Shown one piece after another: positions 50,047 through 58,944 of a stretch of 64,000 bases of DNA; within the stretch, counting starts at the first letter, position 1; each line of letters starts with the position of its first letter. Source of the stretch: Phytohabitans sp036906915 (GTDB lineage: Bacteria; Actinomycetota; Actinomycetes; Mycobacteriales; Micromonosporaceae). The stretch is from positions 16,064 through 80,063 of the forward strand of contig NZ_JBAKHX010000037.1 in the NCBI RefSeq assembly GCF_036906915.1, read 5' to 3'. The notes beneath the pieces were generated by a model. That model did no database searches and had not been told where the DNA came from. It worked only from the letters and a program-made list of their open reading frames with translations. The position numbers and the translations under genes were made by a program.

Positions 50047-50445
50047 GTGACCGTCATCGACAAGGTCGCTTGGATCCGGCTGGAGGACGGGGTGATCCTC
50101 AGCTCCCGTTCACGCGGAAAGGACGTCTACTACATCCCTGGAGGGAAGCGAGAGCCCGGCGAGAGCGACCTCGACACCCTGACCCGCGAGATCCGCGAGG
50201 AGCTCAGCGTCGCGATCGTCGCCGACAGCGCCGCGCACCTGGGGACGTTCCACGCCCAGGCTCACGGGCACCCGGACGGCAGGATCGTGCGGATGACGTG
50301 CTACACGGCCGACTATCAGGGCACGCTGCGCCCCGACAACGAGATCGAGGAGATCGCCTGGCTCACCCACGCCGACCGCCACCGCGTATCCCCGGTCGAC
50401 CGGGTCATCTTCGACCACCTGCGCGCGACGGCGCGTCTACTCTGA
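50047..50445 (+). CDS. Nudix hydrolase
   Basis: 132 aa. The Nudix box GGKREPGESDLDTLTREIRE followed by ELSV spans about residues 35-58 and is complete, with the catalytic acidic cluster REIREE. It cleaves a nucleoside diphosphate linked to another group; the substrate is not predictable. GTG 50047 is preferred because GAGGAGG lies 6 bases before it; ATG 50041 directly abuts the RBS. The gene follows the decayed region and is convergent with the phosphotransferase. Confidence 0.92.
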   Translation: MTVIDKVAWIRLEDGVILSSRSRGKDVYYIPGGKREPGESDLDTLTREIREELSVAIVADSAAHLGTFHAQAHGHPDGRIVRMTCYTADYQGTLRPDNEIEEIAWLTHADRHRVSPVDRVIFDHLRATARLL

Positions 50446-51189
50446 TGCGCGGAGGGCGGTGTGCCACGCCTCTATGTTGGCGTCCAGGTAGTCGGCGGTG
50501 GAGCGCCAGTACGGGCCGTCGTCGACCCAGATCCGCGCCCACGGTTGGCGCTGCTCCTCGGCGGCCTGGCGGAGCATTTCCCACATCGCGCCGGCGCGCC
50601 GACCCAGCAGGGCGGGCAGTGCGGTGCGCCCGTCCTCGTCGAGCCCGTAGCCGCCGGCGAAGGCGCGGAGGCGGGCCGCCGACTCGGATACCGGGCGGTT
50701 GGCGCGCAGGCCCGCCATGCTCTGGGCGGCGTACGCCACGTCCCACAGGCGGGAGCTGGGCGCGGCGGCGTCCCAGTCGATGAGCACCCAGCCGCGCGCG
50801 GACCGGATGAGGTTCCACGGTGCCACGTCGTTGTGGCAGATCTGATCCGCACGATCCGGTGGGATCAGCTCGTTCCACGTCGCGTCCGCGGGTGGCTGGA
50901 AGGAAGCTAGAGCAAGATGCAGGTCGGCGAGCATCCGGCCGATCGAGGCCAGTTCGGCCTCGGTGTAGGTGCCGGTGACGTCGCCGACCTCGCCGGGCAC
51001 GTACTCCAGGACCTGCCGCCCCTGCGCGTCGCGCCCGAGTGGCCGGGGCGCGCCGTCGAATCCGACCGCCGCTAGGTGCGACAGTACGGCGTCGACGGCG
51101 TCGCTCCACGGTCCGGCAGGGCGGCGCACGGTGTCACCAACGCGCACCACCCCGGCTGTGGCGTTGCCAGGTAGCGGTCCTTCAAGCAC
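50437..51189 (-). CDS. Aminoglycoside phosphotransferase-family kinase
   Basis: 250 aa APH-fold protein. The Brenner motif ICHNDVAPWNLI (catalytic Asp in HND) is near 117-128, and the metal-binding WVLIDWDAAAPS (Asp) follows. The N-lobe is short but present (RVGDTVRRPAG, QVLEYVPGEVGD). It transfers phosphate to a small molecule, not necessarily an antibiotic. GTG 51189 is used. It overlaps the Nudix gene by 9 bases tail to tail. Confidence 0.88.
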   Translation of the reverse strand: MLEGPLPGNATAGVVRVGDTVRRPAGPWSDAVDAVLSHLAAVGFDGAPRPLGRDAQGRQVLEYVPGEVGDVTGTYTEAELASIGRMLADLHLALASFQPPADATWNELIPPDRADQICHNDVAPWNLIRSARGWVLIDWDAAAPSSRLWDVAYAAQSMAGLRANRPVSESAARLRAFAGGYGLDEDGRTALPALLGRRAGAMWEMLRQAAEEQRQPWARIWVDDGPYWRSTADYLDANIEAWHTALRASE

Positions 51190-51193
51190 AGCT

Positions 51194-52354
51194 TCAGTAT
51201 GCCAACGCGCGGATCGCGAAGATCGACCGGCTGCCCGGGTACTCGGTCAGCCCCCAGAGTTGATCACGAGCCGCCCAGTACGACACGTCTTCCGGGCCGA
51301 TGGGCAGGTGGTTGTTGTACGTCCTCACGGACCCGCCGGGGGTGTACGTCCCGACCTCGCCCCGCCCGGTGGAGGTGTCGCTGATCGACAGGTAGAACTT
51401 GCCCTTGATCGAGGTGGCGCCCTGCATGCTCGCGATCGACATGTCGTACGCCTGCGTGCCCCGCACGAGGCCGTCGCTGGACGCGGTGAGCATCCGCGTG
51501 TCCGCGTCGATCGGGAAGCGCACCAGGCGGGTGCCGTCGCCGCCGCCGTCCCACTCGCCGACGATCACGCTGTCGAGGGTGCTGGTGCGGTCGAGCGACG
51601 CGAACGAGAAGCGCAGGTCGGCGTACCCCCCAGCGGTGGAACGGCTGTACGTCAGCGCCTGCGGCAGCACGTACTTGTATCCGTACGCCTGGTAGGTGCC
51701 GTCGGTTTGCAGGCCGATCGCGGCGCCGTTGGCGGTGCTGGTCTGCCAGAGGTGGCGCATGTCGAAGACCCGGAAGCCCTGCGTGGTGGCCGCGACGTAC
51801 AGGTAGTGGCCGTACCAGAAGATGCCGCCGGCGTGCACGTTGACGGCGCGGAACGAGACCTTGCCGTCACTGCGGGTGTACGGCTCGACGAGCAGGACGT
51901 GGCGGTAGGCGGGTGCGGACGGCGTCGAGTAGTCCACGAAGGACACCCGGACGCCGCGCTCGACCCCGTCGGTGCCGTCGTCGTACCAGCTCACCAGGAT
52001 CGCGGTGGCGCCCTCGTACGTGCCGGCGCCCAGCGCGTCGGCGCTGGTGGTGACGCCCTGCGGGTACCAGTAGGTGACCGAGTTGTCGCCGGGCGCCCAG
52101 CAGAACGAGGCGACCCGGTTGGTGACGGTGGGCGCGCAGGTCTCGGCTTTCCTGTTGGCGTCCGCGAGGACGGCGGGAACGGTGACGTTCGGCAGGGCGG
52201 CGTCGAGGTCGTCGATGAGGGTGGAGTAGGCGCTCGCCCGCAGCCGGAAGTTCGACGCTGTCAGCGCGGTCGCGGCAGACGCCGCGGGCGCCACGATCAC
52301 ACCTACTACGATCAGTACCACCGCGGCCGCGGCGGCGCACAAAGCTCGCAACAT
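51194..52354 (-). CDS. Secreted beta-rich protein of unknown function
   Basis: 386 aa. A clear signal peptide (LRALCAAAAAVVLIVVGVIVAP, cleavage near ASA-AT) is followed by an all-beta mature protein. The body has repeated WY/W-rich strands (FCWAPGDNSVTYWYPQG, FWYGHYLYVAATTQGFRVFD), suggesting a propeller. Similar secreted proteins are common in streptomycetes, but their role is unknown. ATG 52354 is taken as the start; a TTG at 52390 lacks an RBS and would lengthen the leader. Upstream of the phosphotransferase on the same strand with a 4-base gap. Confidence 0.8.
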   Translation of the reverse strand: MLRALCAAAAAVVLIVVGVIVAPAASAATALTASNFRLRASAYSTLIDDLDAALPNVTVPAVLADANRKAETCAPTVTNRVASFCWAPGDNSVTYWYPQGVTTSADALGAGTYEGATAILVSWYDDGTDGVERGVRVSFVDYSTPSAPAYRHVLLVEPYTRSDGKVSFRAVNVHAGGIFWYGHYLYVAATTQGFRVFDMRHLWQTSTANGAAIGLQTDGTYQAYGYKYVLPQALTYSRSTAGGYADLRFSFASLDRTSTLDSVIVGEWDGGGDGTRLVRFPIDADTRMLTASSDGLVRGTQAYDMSIASMQGATSIKGKFYLSISDTSTGRGEVGTYTPGGSVRTYNNHLPIGPEDVSYWAARDQLWGLTEYPGSRSIFAIRALAY

Positions 52355-52444
52355 GCGCCATACGGTGCGGCCCGCAGCGTGACCCGTCAATGATCAACGT
52401 AATATTTTTCCACCATTCTCACGATCTATGGCAAGGACCTACAG

Positions 52445-53038
52445 ATGGAGACCCTGGCCGAGGACGAGTCGTTCGCGCACGAGGACTGGTACGGGGACGA
52501 GTTCGTCGAGCGCGTCTACCGGCGGTGCGACTTCAACAACGTCGACCTGACCGAGGCGCAGACGCGCGGCACCGTGTTCGAGGAGTGCACCTTCGGCAAC
52601 GTGCGCTTCAACGCGTCGCGGCACGCCGACTCGGCGTTCCTGCGGTGCACGTTCACGCGGTGCAACTTCTTCGAGGCCGAGTTCGACGGGTGCAAGCTGA
52701 CCGGCAGCACGTTCCGCGACTCGCCGGTGCGGCCGCTGCGGGTCAAGGGCGGCGACTGGTCGTTCGCCGCCCTCGCCGGCGCCGACCTGCGCGGCGTCAC
52801 CTTCGACGGGGTACGCATGCGCGAGGTGGACCTCAGCGGCGCGAACTGCGCCGCCGCCACCATCACCGGCGCGGACCTCTCCGGCGCCAACCTGCGCGGC
52901 GCCGACCTGCGCGGTTGCGACCTGCGCGGCAGCGACCTCACCACCCTCGACCCGGCGAGCGTCGAGCTGCGGGGCGCGGTCATCACGCCGGAGCAGGCGG
53001 TCGTGATCGCGCAGAACATCGGCCTGGAGATCCGCTAG
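52445..53038 (+). CDS. Pentapeptide-repeat protein
   Basis: 197 aa. Tandem A(D/N)LXX-type repeats form a right-handed quadrilateral helix: VDLTEAQTRGTVFEECTF, then CNFFEAEFDG, and a regular block ADLSGANLRGADLRGCDLRG. Such proteins can mimic DNA and protect gyrase or act as scaffolds. ATG 52445 with AAGGA upstream. Followed 2 bases later by a second pentapeptide gene, so the two form an operon. Confidence 0.92.
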   Translation: METLAEDESFAHEDWYGDEFVERVYRRCDFNNVDLTEAQTRGTVFEECTFGNVRFNASRHADSAFLRCTFTRCNFFEAEFDGCKLTGSTFRDSPVRPLRVKGGDWSFAALAGADLRGVTFDGVRMREVDLSGANCAAATITGADLSGANLRGADLRGCDLRGSDLTTLDPASVELRGAVITPEQAVVIAQNIGLEIR

Positions 53039-53040
53039 CC

Positions 53041-53835
53041 GTGGATACGGAACTTCGCGCGGACTGCGCCCGGTGCTTCGGGTTGTGCTGCGTGGCGCCC
53101 GCGTTCTCCAAGTCGGCTGACTTCGCGATCGACAAGCCGGCCGGGCACGCCTGCCCCAACCTCCAGGGTGACCTCCGCTGCGGCATCCACCGCGACCTGC
53201 GCCAGCGCGGGTTCCCCGGCTGCACGGTCTTCGACTGCTTCGGCGCCGGGCAGAAGGTGGCGCAGGTGACGTTCGGCGGGCGAGACTGGCGCGCGGCGCC
53301 CGAGACCGCCGCGCCGATGTTCGCGGCGTTCGCGGTCATGCGCGAGCTCCACGAACTGCTCTGGTACCTGCGCGAGGCCCGCGCGCTGCCCGCCGCCCGA
53401 TCGCTTCGGAGCAGGCTTGACGCGGCCTTCGACCAGGTCGAGGCCGCGACGCGAAGCAGCGAGCTCACCACGATCGAGCCCAAGGTGTACTGGGAGACGG
53501 CCGACCCCCTGCTCCGAAAGGCGAGCGAGCTGGCGCGGGCCGGCGTGCCGAGGCGGCAGGAGAAACACCGCAGCGACCTGATCGGGGCCCGGTTGCGGGG
53601 TGCCGATCTCCGGGGCGCCAACCTGCGCGGCGCGTACCTCATCGGCGCGGACCTGCGCGGTGCGGACCTGCGGCTCGCTGACCTGATCGGGGCCGACCTG
53701 CGCGCGGCGGACCTGCGCAGCGCCAACCTGCGCGACAGCCTCTTCCTCACCCAGCCGCAGGCGAACGCGGCCCGGGGCGACCGCACGACGCGGCTCCCGC
53801 CGTCGGTCAGCCGTCCGACCCACTGGCCGAGCTAG
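53041..53835 (+). CDS. YkgJ-like cysteine cluster fused to pentapeptide repeats
   Basis: 264 aa. Residues 8-70 hold a cysteine cluster (CARCFGLCC, then CPNLQGDLRCGIH, and GFPGCTVFDCFG) that matches the YkgJ metal-binding pattern. A helical middle follows. The C-terminal 60 residues are five-residue repeats (ADLRGANLRGAYLIGADLRG). GTG 53041 lies 2 bases after the previous stop. The 3' end overlaps the convergent serpin gene by 29 bases. A metal-sensing DNA mimic is conceivable but unproven. Confidence 0.88.
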   Translation: MDTELRADCARCFGLCCVAPAFSKSADFAIDKPAGHACPNLQGDLRCGIHRDLRQRGFPGCTVFDCFGAGQKVAQVTFGGRDWRAAPETAAPMFAAFAVMRELHELLWYLREARALPAARSLRSRLDAAFDQVEAATRSSELTTIEPKVYWETADPLLRKASELARAGVPRRQEKHRSDLIGARLRGADLRGANLRGAYLIGADLRGADLRLADLIGADLRAADLRSANLRDSLFLTQPQANAARGDRTTRLPPSVSRPTHWPS

Positions 53836-54979
53836 GGTCGGCGACCCACGCGGAGAACACCGGCACGCCGTTCCACGGCCCACCGCCCGACGCGACGGCC
53901 ACCACGGCGTACGGGTGGGCGAACCGCAGCTCGGCGGTGCGCACCACGCCCTCGCGCGGCATCACGAAGCCGGTCGTGGTGAACATCGCGGACACCGCGG
54001 CCGCCTCGAAGCCCACCCTGCTGTAGCGAGCCACCGCCGACTGCCGCGCCTCGTAGTCGTAGTCGGACAGGCCCAGCAGCTCCGCGATCGCCCGCGCCCC
54101 GGCCGGGAAGCCGAGGTCGGGGTGGCCCAGATCGAGCTCGCTGCGGGCCGCCCACGCCGGGAGCACGGCGCTGCACCGCTCCTCCCGCCCGCTCGCGGCG
54201 GTGACGGGCCCGTGCCGTTCGCTGACCGTCCACAGTGGCCCCTCGCCGAGTGGCAGGTCGAAGAGCGACCGCCCCGCGACCTCGCCACCGGCCACCTCGT
54301 ACGCCGCCGCGAGCACCTCGGCGGCGGGCACGTCCGGCGCGGCGGCGACCGACGTGACCGACAGGCCCTCACGGGCCCGGGCGGTGTGCACGATGATGTC
54401 GCCGGCCCCCGGAGTCGACGCCACGAACTGCCGGTGGCCGTGCCCGTCCGGGGTGCGCAGCGCCGTGTCGACCCGCCCCGCGAACGGACCACCCAGCGCG
54501 GAACCCGGCACCAGGTCGAACGGCGTACCCCACGACACCTTCGTGGCGAGCGCGGTGGCCAGCACGACGACGGCGGTCGGCGGCACCTGGAGCGGGAAGC
54601 TCTCGATCAGGCCGAGGGTGTGCTCGCGGGCCCAGGCGTCGAGGCGGTCCTGGCCCGGCAGGTCACCGGTCTCGACGGCGGCCGGCAGCCAGCGCAGCAG
54701 CGCGTCGGCGCGGGCGCGTGTCCAGACCGCGGCAGCCGACAGCACCGCGTCGTGCGGGGTGCCCAGCAGCTCGGCGGCGAAGGCGAGCGCGTCGGCGCGG
54801 TCGAGACCGAGCGCATCGTCGATCGACTCGCCGCCGGAAGGAGCCGCCGCGCCGCACAGGGCCAGCAGGAGCCACGCTCCCAGCGGCGACGCGACGTGGT
54901 GCTCGCCTCCGGCGACCGCGTGCAGGCGCCCGGCGTACCGGGCGATCGGGGTGTAGGTCTCAGCGGCCGTAACGGGCAC
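53807..54979 (-). CDS. Serpin-family protein
   Basis: 390 aa with a degenerate serpin fold. Near the N-terminus are HHVASPLGAWLLLALCG and GGESIDDALGL (serpin helix region SPLS...ALxM). In the middle is VVLATALATKVSWGTPFD (like LVLVNAIYFKG.W). Near the end come AVSAMFTTTGFVMP and ELRFAHPYAVVAV (the NHPF signature). No signal peptide, so probably cytoplasmic. The reactive loop would lie near 340-355; whether it is inhibitory is uncertain. ATG 54979. Divergent from the esterase gene and convergent with the pentapeptide gene. Confidence 0.8.
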   Translation of the reverse strand: MPVTAAETYTPIARYAGRLHAVAGGEHHVASPLGAWLLLALCGAAAPSGGESIDDALGLDRADALAFAAELLGTPHDAVLSAAAVWTRARADALLRWLPAAVETGDLPGQDRLDAWAREHTLGLIESFPLQVPPTAVVVLATALATKVSWGTPFDLVPGSALGGPFAGRVDTALRTPDGHGHRQFVASTPGAGDIIVHTARAREGLSVTSVAAAPDVPAAEVLAAAYEVAGGEVAGRSLFDLPLGEGPLWTVSERHGPVTAASGREERCSAVLPAWAARSELDLGHPDLGFPAGARAIAELLGLSDYDYEARQSAVARYSRVGFEAAAVSAMFTTTGFVMPREGVVRTAELRFAHPYAVVAVASGGGPWNGVPVFSAWVADPSSASGSDG

Positions 54980-55039
54980 GCACCCACCCTACCCCCGGCG
55001 TGCTTCCCTTCCATGGTCAACATGACGTACCGTGCGGGC

Positions 55040-56008
55040 ATGTTCGTCGACTGGCCACTCGATCAACTTCAGGAGTACCGCCCGGAGCGCACGGAGCCAG
55101 CGGACTTCGACGCGTTCTGGAAGTCTACTGTGGAGCAGGCGCGGGCGGCCGGCACCGAGCCGAGGTTCGAGCCGCACCCCACCCGGCTGAAGACCGTCGA
55201 CGTCTTCGACGTCACGTTCGCGGGCTTCGCGGGGCAGCCGGTGCGCGGCTGGTTCCTGCTGCCGAAGCACGCCGAGGGCCCGCTGCCCTGCGTGGTCGAG
55301 TACATCGGGTACGGCGGGGGACGCGGGCTGCCGCACGACTGGCTGCACTACAGCGCGGCCGGATACGCCCACTTCGTCATGGACACCCGCGGCCAGGGCA
55401 GCGGCGGCTACCTCGTCGGCGACACCCCCGACCCGGACGGTAGCGGCGGGCCGCAGACGCCCGGCTTCATGACCAGGGGCGTCACCGACCCGGCGCACTA
55501 CTACTACCGCCGGGTCTTCACCGACGCGGTGCGCGCCGTCGACGCGGCTCGCGGTCACGAGCGGGTCGACCCGGAGCGGGTGGCGATCGGGGGCGGCAGC
55601 CAGGGCGGCGGCATCACGATCGCGGTGTCCGGGCTCGTGGAGGGCCTGGCCGGCGTGATGCCGGACGTGCCGTTCCTGTGCCACTACCGGCGGGCCACCG
55701 AGATCACCAACGCGTTCCCCTACCAGGAGATCGTCACGTATCTCAAGACCCACCGAGACCACGTCGACACGGTCTTCAACACGCTGTCGTACTTCGACGG
55801 CGTCAACTTCGCCACCCGCGCCAACGCCCCGGCCAACTTCTCCGTCGCGCTCATGGACGACGTCTGTCCGCCGTCCACTGTGTACGCGGCCTACAACCAC
55901 TACGCCGGGCCGAAGGCCATCAACGTGTGGCCGTATAACGGTCATGAGGGTGGTCTGGCGTACCAGCGGGCGAGTCACCTGGAGTTTCTCGCGGAGATTC
56001 TGGGCTAA
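55040..56008 (+). CDS. CE7-family acetylxylan esterase / cephalosporin deacetylase
   Basis: 322 aa alpha/beta hydrolase of carbohydrate esterase family 7. Typical opening FVDWPLDQLQEYRPERTEPA and the segment RGQGSG. The nucleophile Ser is in GGGSQGGG, the Asp in MDDVCPPSTVYAAYNHYAG, and the His in YNGHEGG. It removes acetyl groups from xylo-oligosaccharides; no signal peptide, so intracellular. ATG 55040 is selected as the family start; ATG 55013 and 55022 are alternatives. The 3' end overlaps the opposing transporter gene by 89 bases. Confidence 0.93.
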   Translation: MFVDWPLDQLQEYRPERTEPADFDAFWKSTVEQARAAGTEPRFEPHPTRLKTVDVFDVTFAGFAGQPVRGWFLLPKHAEGPLPCVVEYIGYGGGRGLPHDWLHYSAAGYAHFVMDTRGQGSGGYLVGDTPDPDGSGGPQTPGFMTRGVTDPAHYYYRRVFTDAVRAVDAARGHERVDPERVAIGGGSQGGGITIAVSGLVEGLAGVMPDVPFLCHYRRATEITNAFPYQEIVTYLKTHRDHVDTVFNTLSYFDGVNFATRANAPANFSVALMDDVCPPSTVYAAYNHYAGPKAINVWPYNGHEGGLAYQRASHLEFLAEILG

Positions 56009-56858
56009 CGCCGCCCCGGGTCGCGAGCACCGAGCCGACCAGGATCAGCGCGAACGCCGCGCCGACGCTCAGCGTCAGCGGCTCGCCGAGCACCACCGCG
56101 CCGAGTGCGACCGCGACCGCCGGGTTCACGTACGTGATCACGGTGGCGCGGGCCGCCCCGACCTCCTTGATCAGTTCGAAGAACAGCACGAACGCCAGTG
56201 CCGTGCAGAGCGTGGCCAGCCCGGCGAGCGCCAGCAGCGCGCGCCCCGACGGCAGGCTGTCCGGCCACGTCCACGCCGCCGCCGGGGCGTAGACCAGGCT
56301 CGCGAACGCCAGGCAGGTCGCGGTGACCACGAGGCCGGGCACGTCGCGCAGCGCCCGGTCGGCGATCAGCGGCGCGCCCGCGTACCCGATCGCCACCAGC
56401 AGCATCTCGGTGACCGGCCAGGCGCCGCCGCTCTCCACGGTCGGCGCGGCGAGCAGCGCCACGCCGCCGAACCCGAGCAGCAGTCCCGCCCAGCGCACCG
56501 GCGTCACCCGCCGCCTGTCCCCCGCGATCCACGCGATCAGCACGCCGATGATCGGCACGGTGGCGATGAGCAGGCCGGTGGTGCCGCTTGACAGCGTCCG
56601 CTCGGCGTCCGAGAGCAGCAGCCACGGGCCGACGATCTCCGCGGCGGCGAAGGCGATCAGCCACCACCAGCGTCCGCGCAGCGTCGCCAGCTGCTTCCGG
56701 TGTACGACGACCGGCAGCAGGACGACGGCGCCGACAACACACCGGACGAACACCACCATCGGCGGCGACACCTCGTCGACCGCGATCTTGATCATGAGAT
56801 ACGGCGTGCCCCAGATGAGGCCCATCGCAACGAACAGCAGCCATCCCCGTCGAGTCAC
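55920..56858 (-). CDS. EamA/DMT-family transporter
   Basis: 312 aa with ten predicted helices in two EamA repeats (FVAMGLIWGTPYLMIKIAV, and ELIKEVGAARATVITYVNPA with VALGAVVLGEPLT). Exports small metabolites such as amino acids. The cytoplasmic tail of about 30 residues (SPRETPGDSPAGTPDHPHD) is encoded entirely antisense to the end of the esterase gene. GTG 56858. The length and fold are normal apart from this tail. Confidence 0.92.
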   Translation of the reverse strand: MTRRGWLLFVAMGLIWGTPYLMIKIAVDEVSPPMVVFVRCVVGAVVLLPVVVHRKQLATLRGRWWWLIAFAAAEIVGPWLLLSDAERTLSSGTTGLLIATVPIIGVLIAWIAGDRRRVTPVRWAGLLLGFGGVALLAAPTVESGGAWPVTEMLLVAIGYAGAPLIADRALRDVPGLVVTATCLAFASLVYAPAAAWTWPDSLPSGRALLALAGLATLCTALAFVLFFELIKEVGAARATVITYVNPAVAVALGAVVLGEPLTLSVGAAFALILVGSVLATRGGVSPESPRETPGDSPAGTPDHPHDRYTATR

Positions 56859-56868
56859 CCGGACATGA

Positions 56869-57702
56869 TCACTGGCCGCCGCGCCCGGTGTCTTGAACGC
56901 TGTTGCGGTACACCGCCGGGGTCACCCCCAGTACCCGCCGGAACCACCGCGTCAGGTGCGCCTGGTCGGCGAAGCCCACCAGGCCCGCGACGTCGGCCGG
57001 CCGGTGACCGGCCAGCAACAGCGCTCGGGCGCGCTGCACGCGATGCTGGGCGAGCCACGCGTACGGCGGCATCCCGACCGCCTCCCGGAAGGCGCGCAGC
57101 ACCTGGTACCGGGACAGCCCCACCTCGTCGGCGATCTCCGCGAGGCTCGGCGGCGCCACGATGCGGTCGCCGAGGCTCGACATGACGGCCGCCACGAGCC
57201 GGCCACCGAGGCGGCGCTCGGCGGCGGTCACGCCAACGGCGTACCGGCAGACGACCGTGTCGAGCGCGAGCAGCAGGCGCGTCTCTCCCTCAAGCGAGTC
57301 GGCTTCGGCACCACAGCGCATCAACGCCCGGTACGCGGCGCCGAGCATGCGCGCGGCGTCCGGGTCGGTGACCACCGGCTCGGGGAAGTGCGGCGGTCCG
57401 TCGCCGAACAGCTCCGGCGGCACGTACGCCGCGTCGTACGCCCAGCCGCCGCTAGCGGCCGCCTCGCCGGTGTGCGGCTCACCCGGCTCCAGCAGCACGA
57501 CCGTGCCGGGCACCGCGATGTGGCTGGTGCCGCGGTAGTCGATCCGCTCGGCGCCGCTGGTGCACACGCCGATCGAGTACTCGTCGTGCAGGTGCGGCGC
57601 GTACCGGTGGCCGACAAAACGGGCGCTGAGCAGGTCGATGCCGGTCTCCCAGATGCCATCGACGCGCGTCCACACCGCGCGCTCCTCTCCACCGTCCGGC
57701 AT
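56869..57702 (-). CDS. AraC-family regulator with AraC-ligand cupin
   Basis: 277 aa. The N-terminal cupin-like sensor contains HLHDEYSIGVCTSG and VPGTVVLLEPGEPHTG. The C-terminal double helix-turn-helix shows SLAEIADEVGLSRYQVLRAF and ADVAGLVGFADQAHLTRWFR. Proteins of this shape often regulate an adjacent exporter, so the EamA gene 10 bases downstream on the same strand is the likely target. ATG 57702 is used; ATG 57744 would cross into the divergent gene. Confidence 0.9.
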   Translation of the reverse strand: MPDGGEERAVWTRVDGIWETGIDLLSARFVGHRYAPHLHDEYSIGVCTSGAERIDYRGTSHIAVPGTVVLLEPGEPHTGEAAASGGWAYDAAYVPPELFGDGPPHFPEPVVTDPDAARMLGAAYRALMRCGAEADSLEGETRLLLALDTVVCRYAVGVTAAERRLGGRLVAAVMSSLGDRIVAPPSLAEIADEVGLSRYQVLRAFREAVGMPPYAWLAQHRVQRARALLLAGHRPADVAGLVGFADQAHLTRWFRRVLGVTPAVYRNSVQDTGRGGQ

Positions 57703-57735
57703 GGCACCATCATCGCCGGTAGGCTCGGAAGCGGC

Positions 57736-58515
57736 ATGCATGTGGCGACGAGCCCCAGGTCGGCGGCGCTGGCGCCGTTCGTCTCCTCGTTGGGCTACCT
57801 CGAGGGGCGGTTTCCACACGCGCGGGAGCTGTCCCTGCCCACCGGCACCGCACAGCTGCTGGTCAACCTCGACGCCGACGCGCTGCACGCGTACCCGATC
57901 AACGGTGGTGGCGCCCAGAGCGCGCCGGGCGCGGCGCTGCTCGGCGCGCACGGCCGCCCGAGCCTGATCGACCCGGCCGAGCAGCGCGCGATCCTGTGGG
58001 TGGCGTTCCGGCCCGGCGGGACGTACCCGTTCTTCGCCGCGCCCGCCTCGGCGACCCGCGACCAGCTGGTGCCGCTCGACGAGTTGTGGCCCGGCGCGCG
58101 CCTGCGTGAGCGGCTCGCGGAGGCCGGGTCGCCGGCGGCGATGCTGGCGCTGCTGGAACGCGCGCTGCTCGCCGCGGCGTGCCGGCCGCTGTCGCCCGAC
58201 CCGGCGACCGGCGTGGCGGTGCGGTCGCTGGCGCGCGGGGCGAGCGTCGCCGAGACCGCCGACCGGCTGGGATGGACGCCGCGCGGGCTGGCACGGCGGT
58301 TCGTGGAGCGCGTCGGGCTGGCGCCGAAGCGGTTCGCGCGGGTGCGGCGGCTGCAGCGGCTGCTCGCGACCGACGGCGACTGGGCGGGGCGGGCGGCCGC
58401 GTGCGGCTACCACGACCAGGCGCACATGATCCACGAGTTTCGGGAGCTGGCGGGCATGCTGCCGACCGGATACGCGCCGCGCTCGCCCACCGAGGCGAAC
58501 CACGTGCCGGTCTGA
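57736..58515 (+). CDS. AraC-family regulator (DUF6597-like sensor)
   Basis: 259 aa. The N-terminal part has LGYLEGRFPHARELSLPTGT, then FRPGGTYPFFAAPASAT and PLDELWPGARLRERL, the pattern of AraC proteins with a DUF6597-type sensor. The C-terminal DNA-binding domain has SVAETADRLGWTPRGLARRF and YHDQAHMIHEFREL. ATG 57736 with GGAAG upstream, divergent from the other AraC gene 33 bases away. It probably controls the VOC gene 42 bases downstream. Confidence 0.9.
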   Translation: MHVATSPRSAALAPFVSSLGYLEGRFPHARELSLPTGTAQLLVNLDADALHAYPINGGGAQSAPGAALLGAHGRPSLIDPAEQRAILWVAFRPGGTYPFFAAPASATRDQLVPLDELWPGARLRERLAEAGSPAAMLALLERALLAAACRPLSPDPATGVAVRSLARGASVAETADRLGWTPRGLARRFVERVGLAPKRFARVRRLQRLLATDGDWAGRAAACGYHDQAHMIHEFRELAGMLPTGYAPRSPTEANHVPV

Positions 58516-58557
58516 TTCCTACAAGCGCGGCGCTCGCTCCGGCGCGAGGATGGTGGC

Positions 58558-58926
58558 ATGTTCTATCCACGCCTTGTGGTGCGAGACGCTGCCCGCGCCA
58601 TCGAGTTCTACGTTGCCGTCTTCGACGCCAAGGAGACCGCCCGTCACACCGACGCGAACGGCAAGATCGTGCACGCCGAGGTGGTGATCGCGGGCGCGAC
58701 GGTGGCGGTGAAGGACGAAGACGACGCCGACCGGTCTCCGGTCACGCTGGGCGGCACGCCAGTGATCATGGCCCTGTACGTCGACGACGTGGACGCCTTG
58801 GGCAACCGCCTGGAAGCGCACGGCGCCACGGTGATCTACCCGATCGCCGACCAGCCGTACGGCGAACGCGGTGGCCGCTTCGAAGACCCGTTCGGCCATC
58901 AGTGGATGGTGGCCCGCCCCCTCTAG
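58558..58926 (+). CDS. VOC-family protein (glyoxalase/PhnB-like)
   Basis: 122 aa. One VOC module pair: PRLVVRDAARAIEFYVAVF, then VHAEVVIAGATVAVKDE, and GGRFEDPFGHQWMVA. This PhnB-like pattern is common in enzymes or binding proteins for small electrophiles or antibiotics. ATG 58558 follows GCGAGGATGGTGGC. Its usual partner is an AraC regulator of the type just upstream. Confidence 0.9.
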   Translation: MFYPRLVVRDAARAIEFYVAVFDAKETARHTDANGKIVHAEVVIAGATVAVKDEDDADRSPVTLGGTPVIMALYVDDVDALGNRLEAHGATVIYPIADQPYGERGGRFEDPFGHQWMVARPL

Positions 58927-58944
58927 CTCAGCTGTCACCGCGCG

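Noticed and set aside
51400..51425. Fourth copy of the three-arm repeat (GCCCTTGATCGAGG)
   Set aside because: Only 12 bases match, inside the coding sequence of the secreted beta-rich protein, without the other arms.
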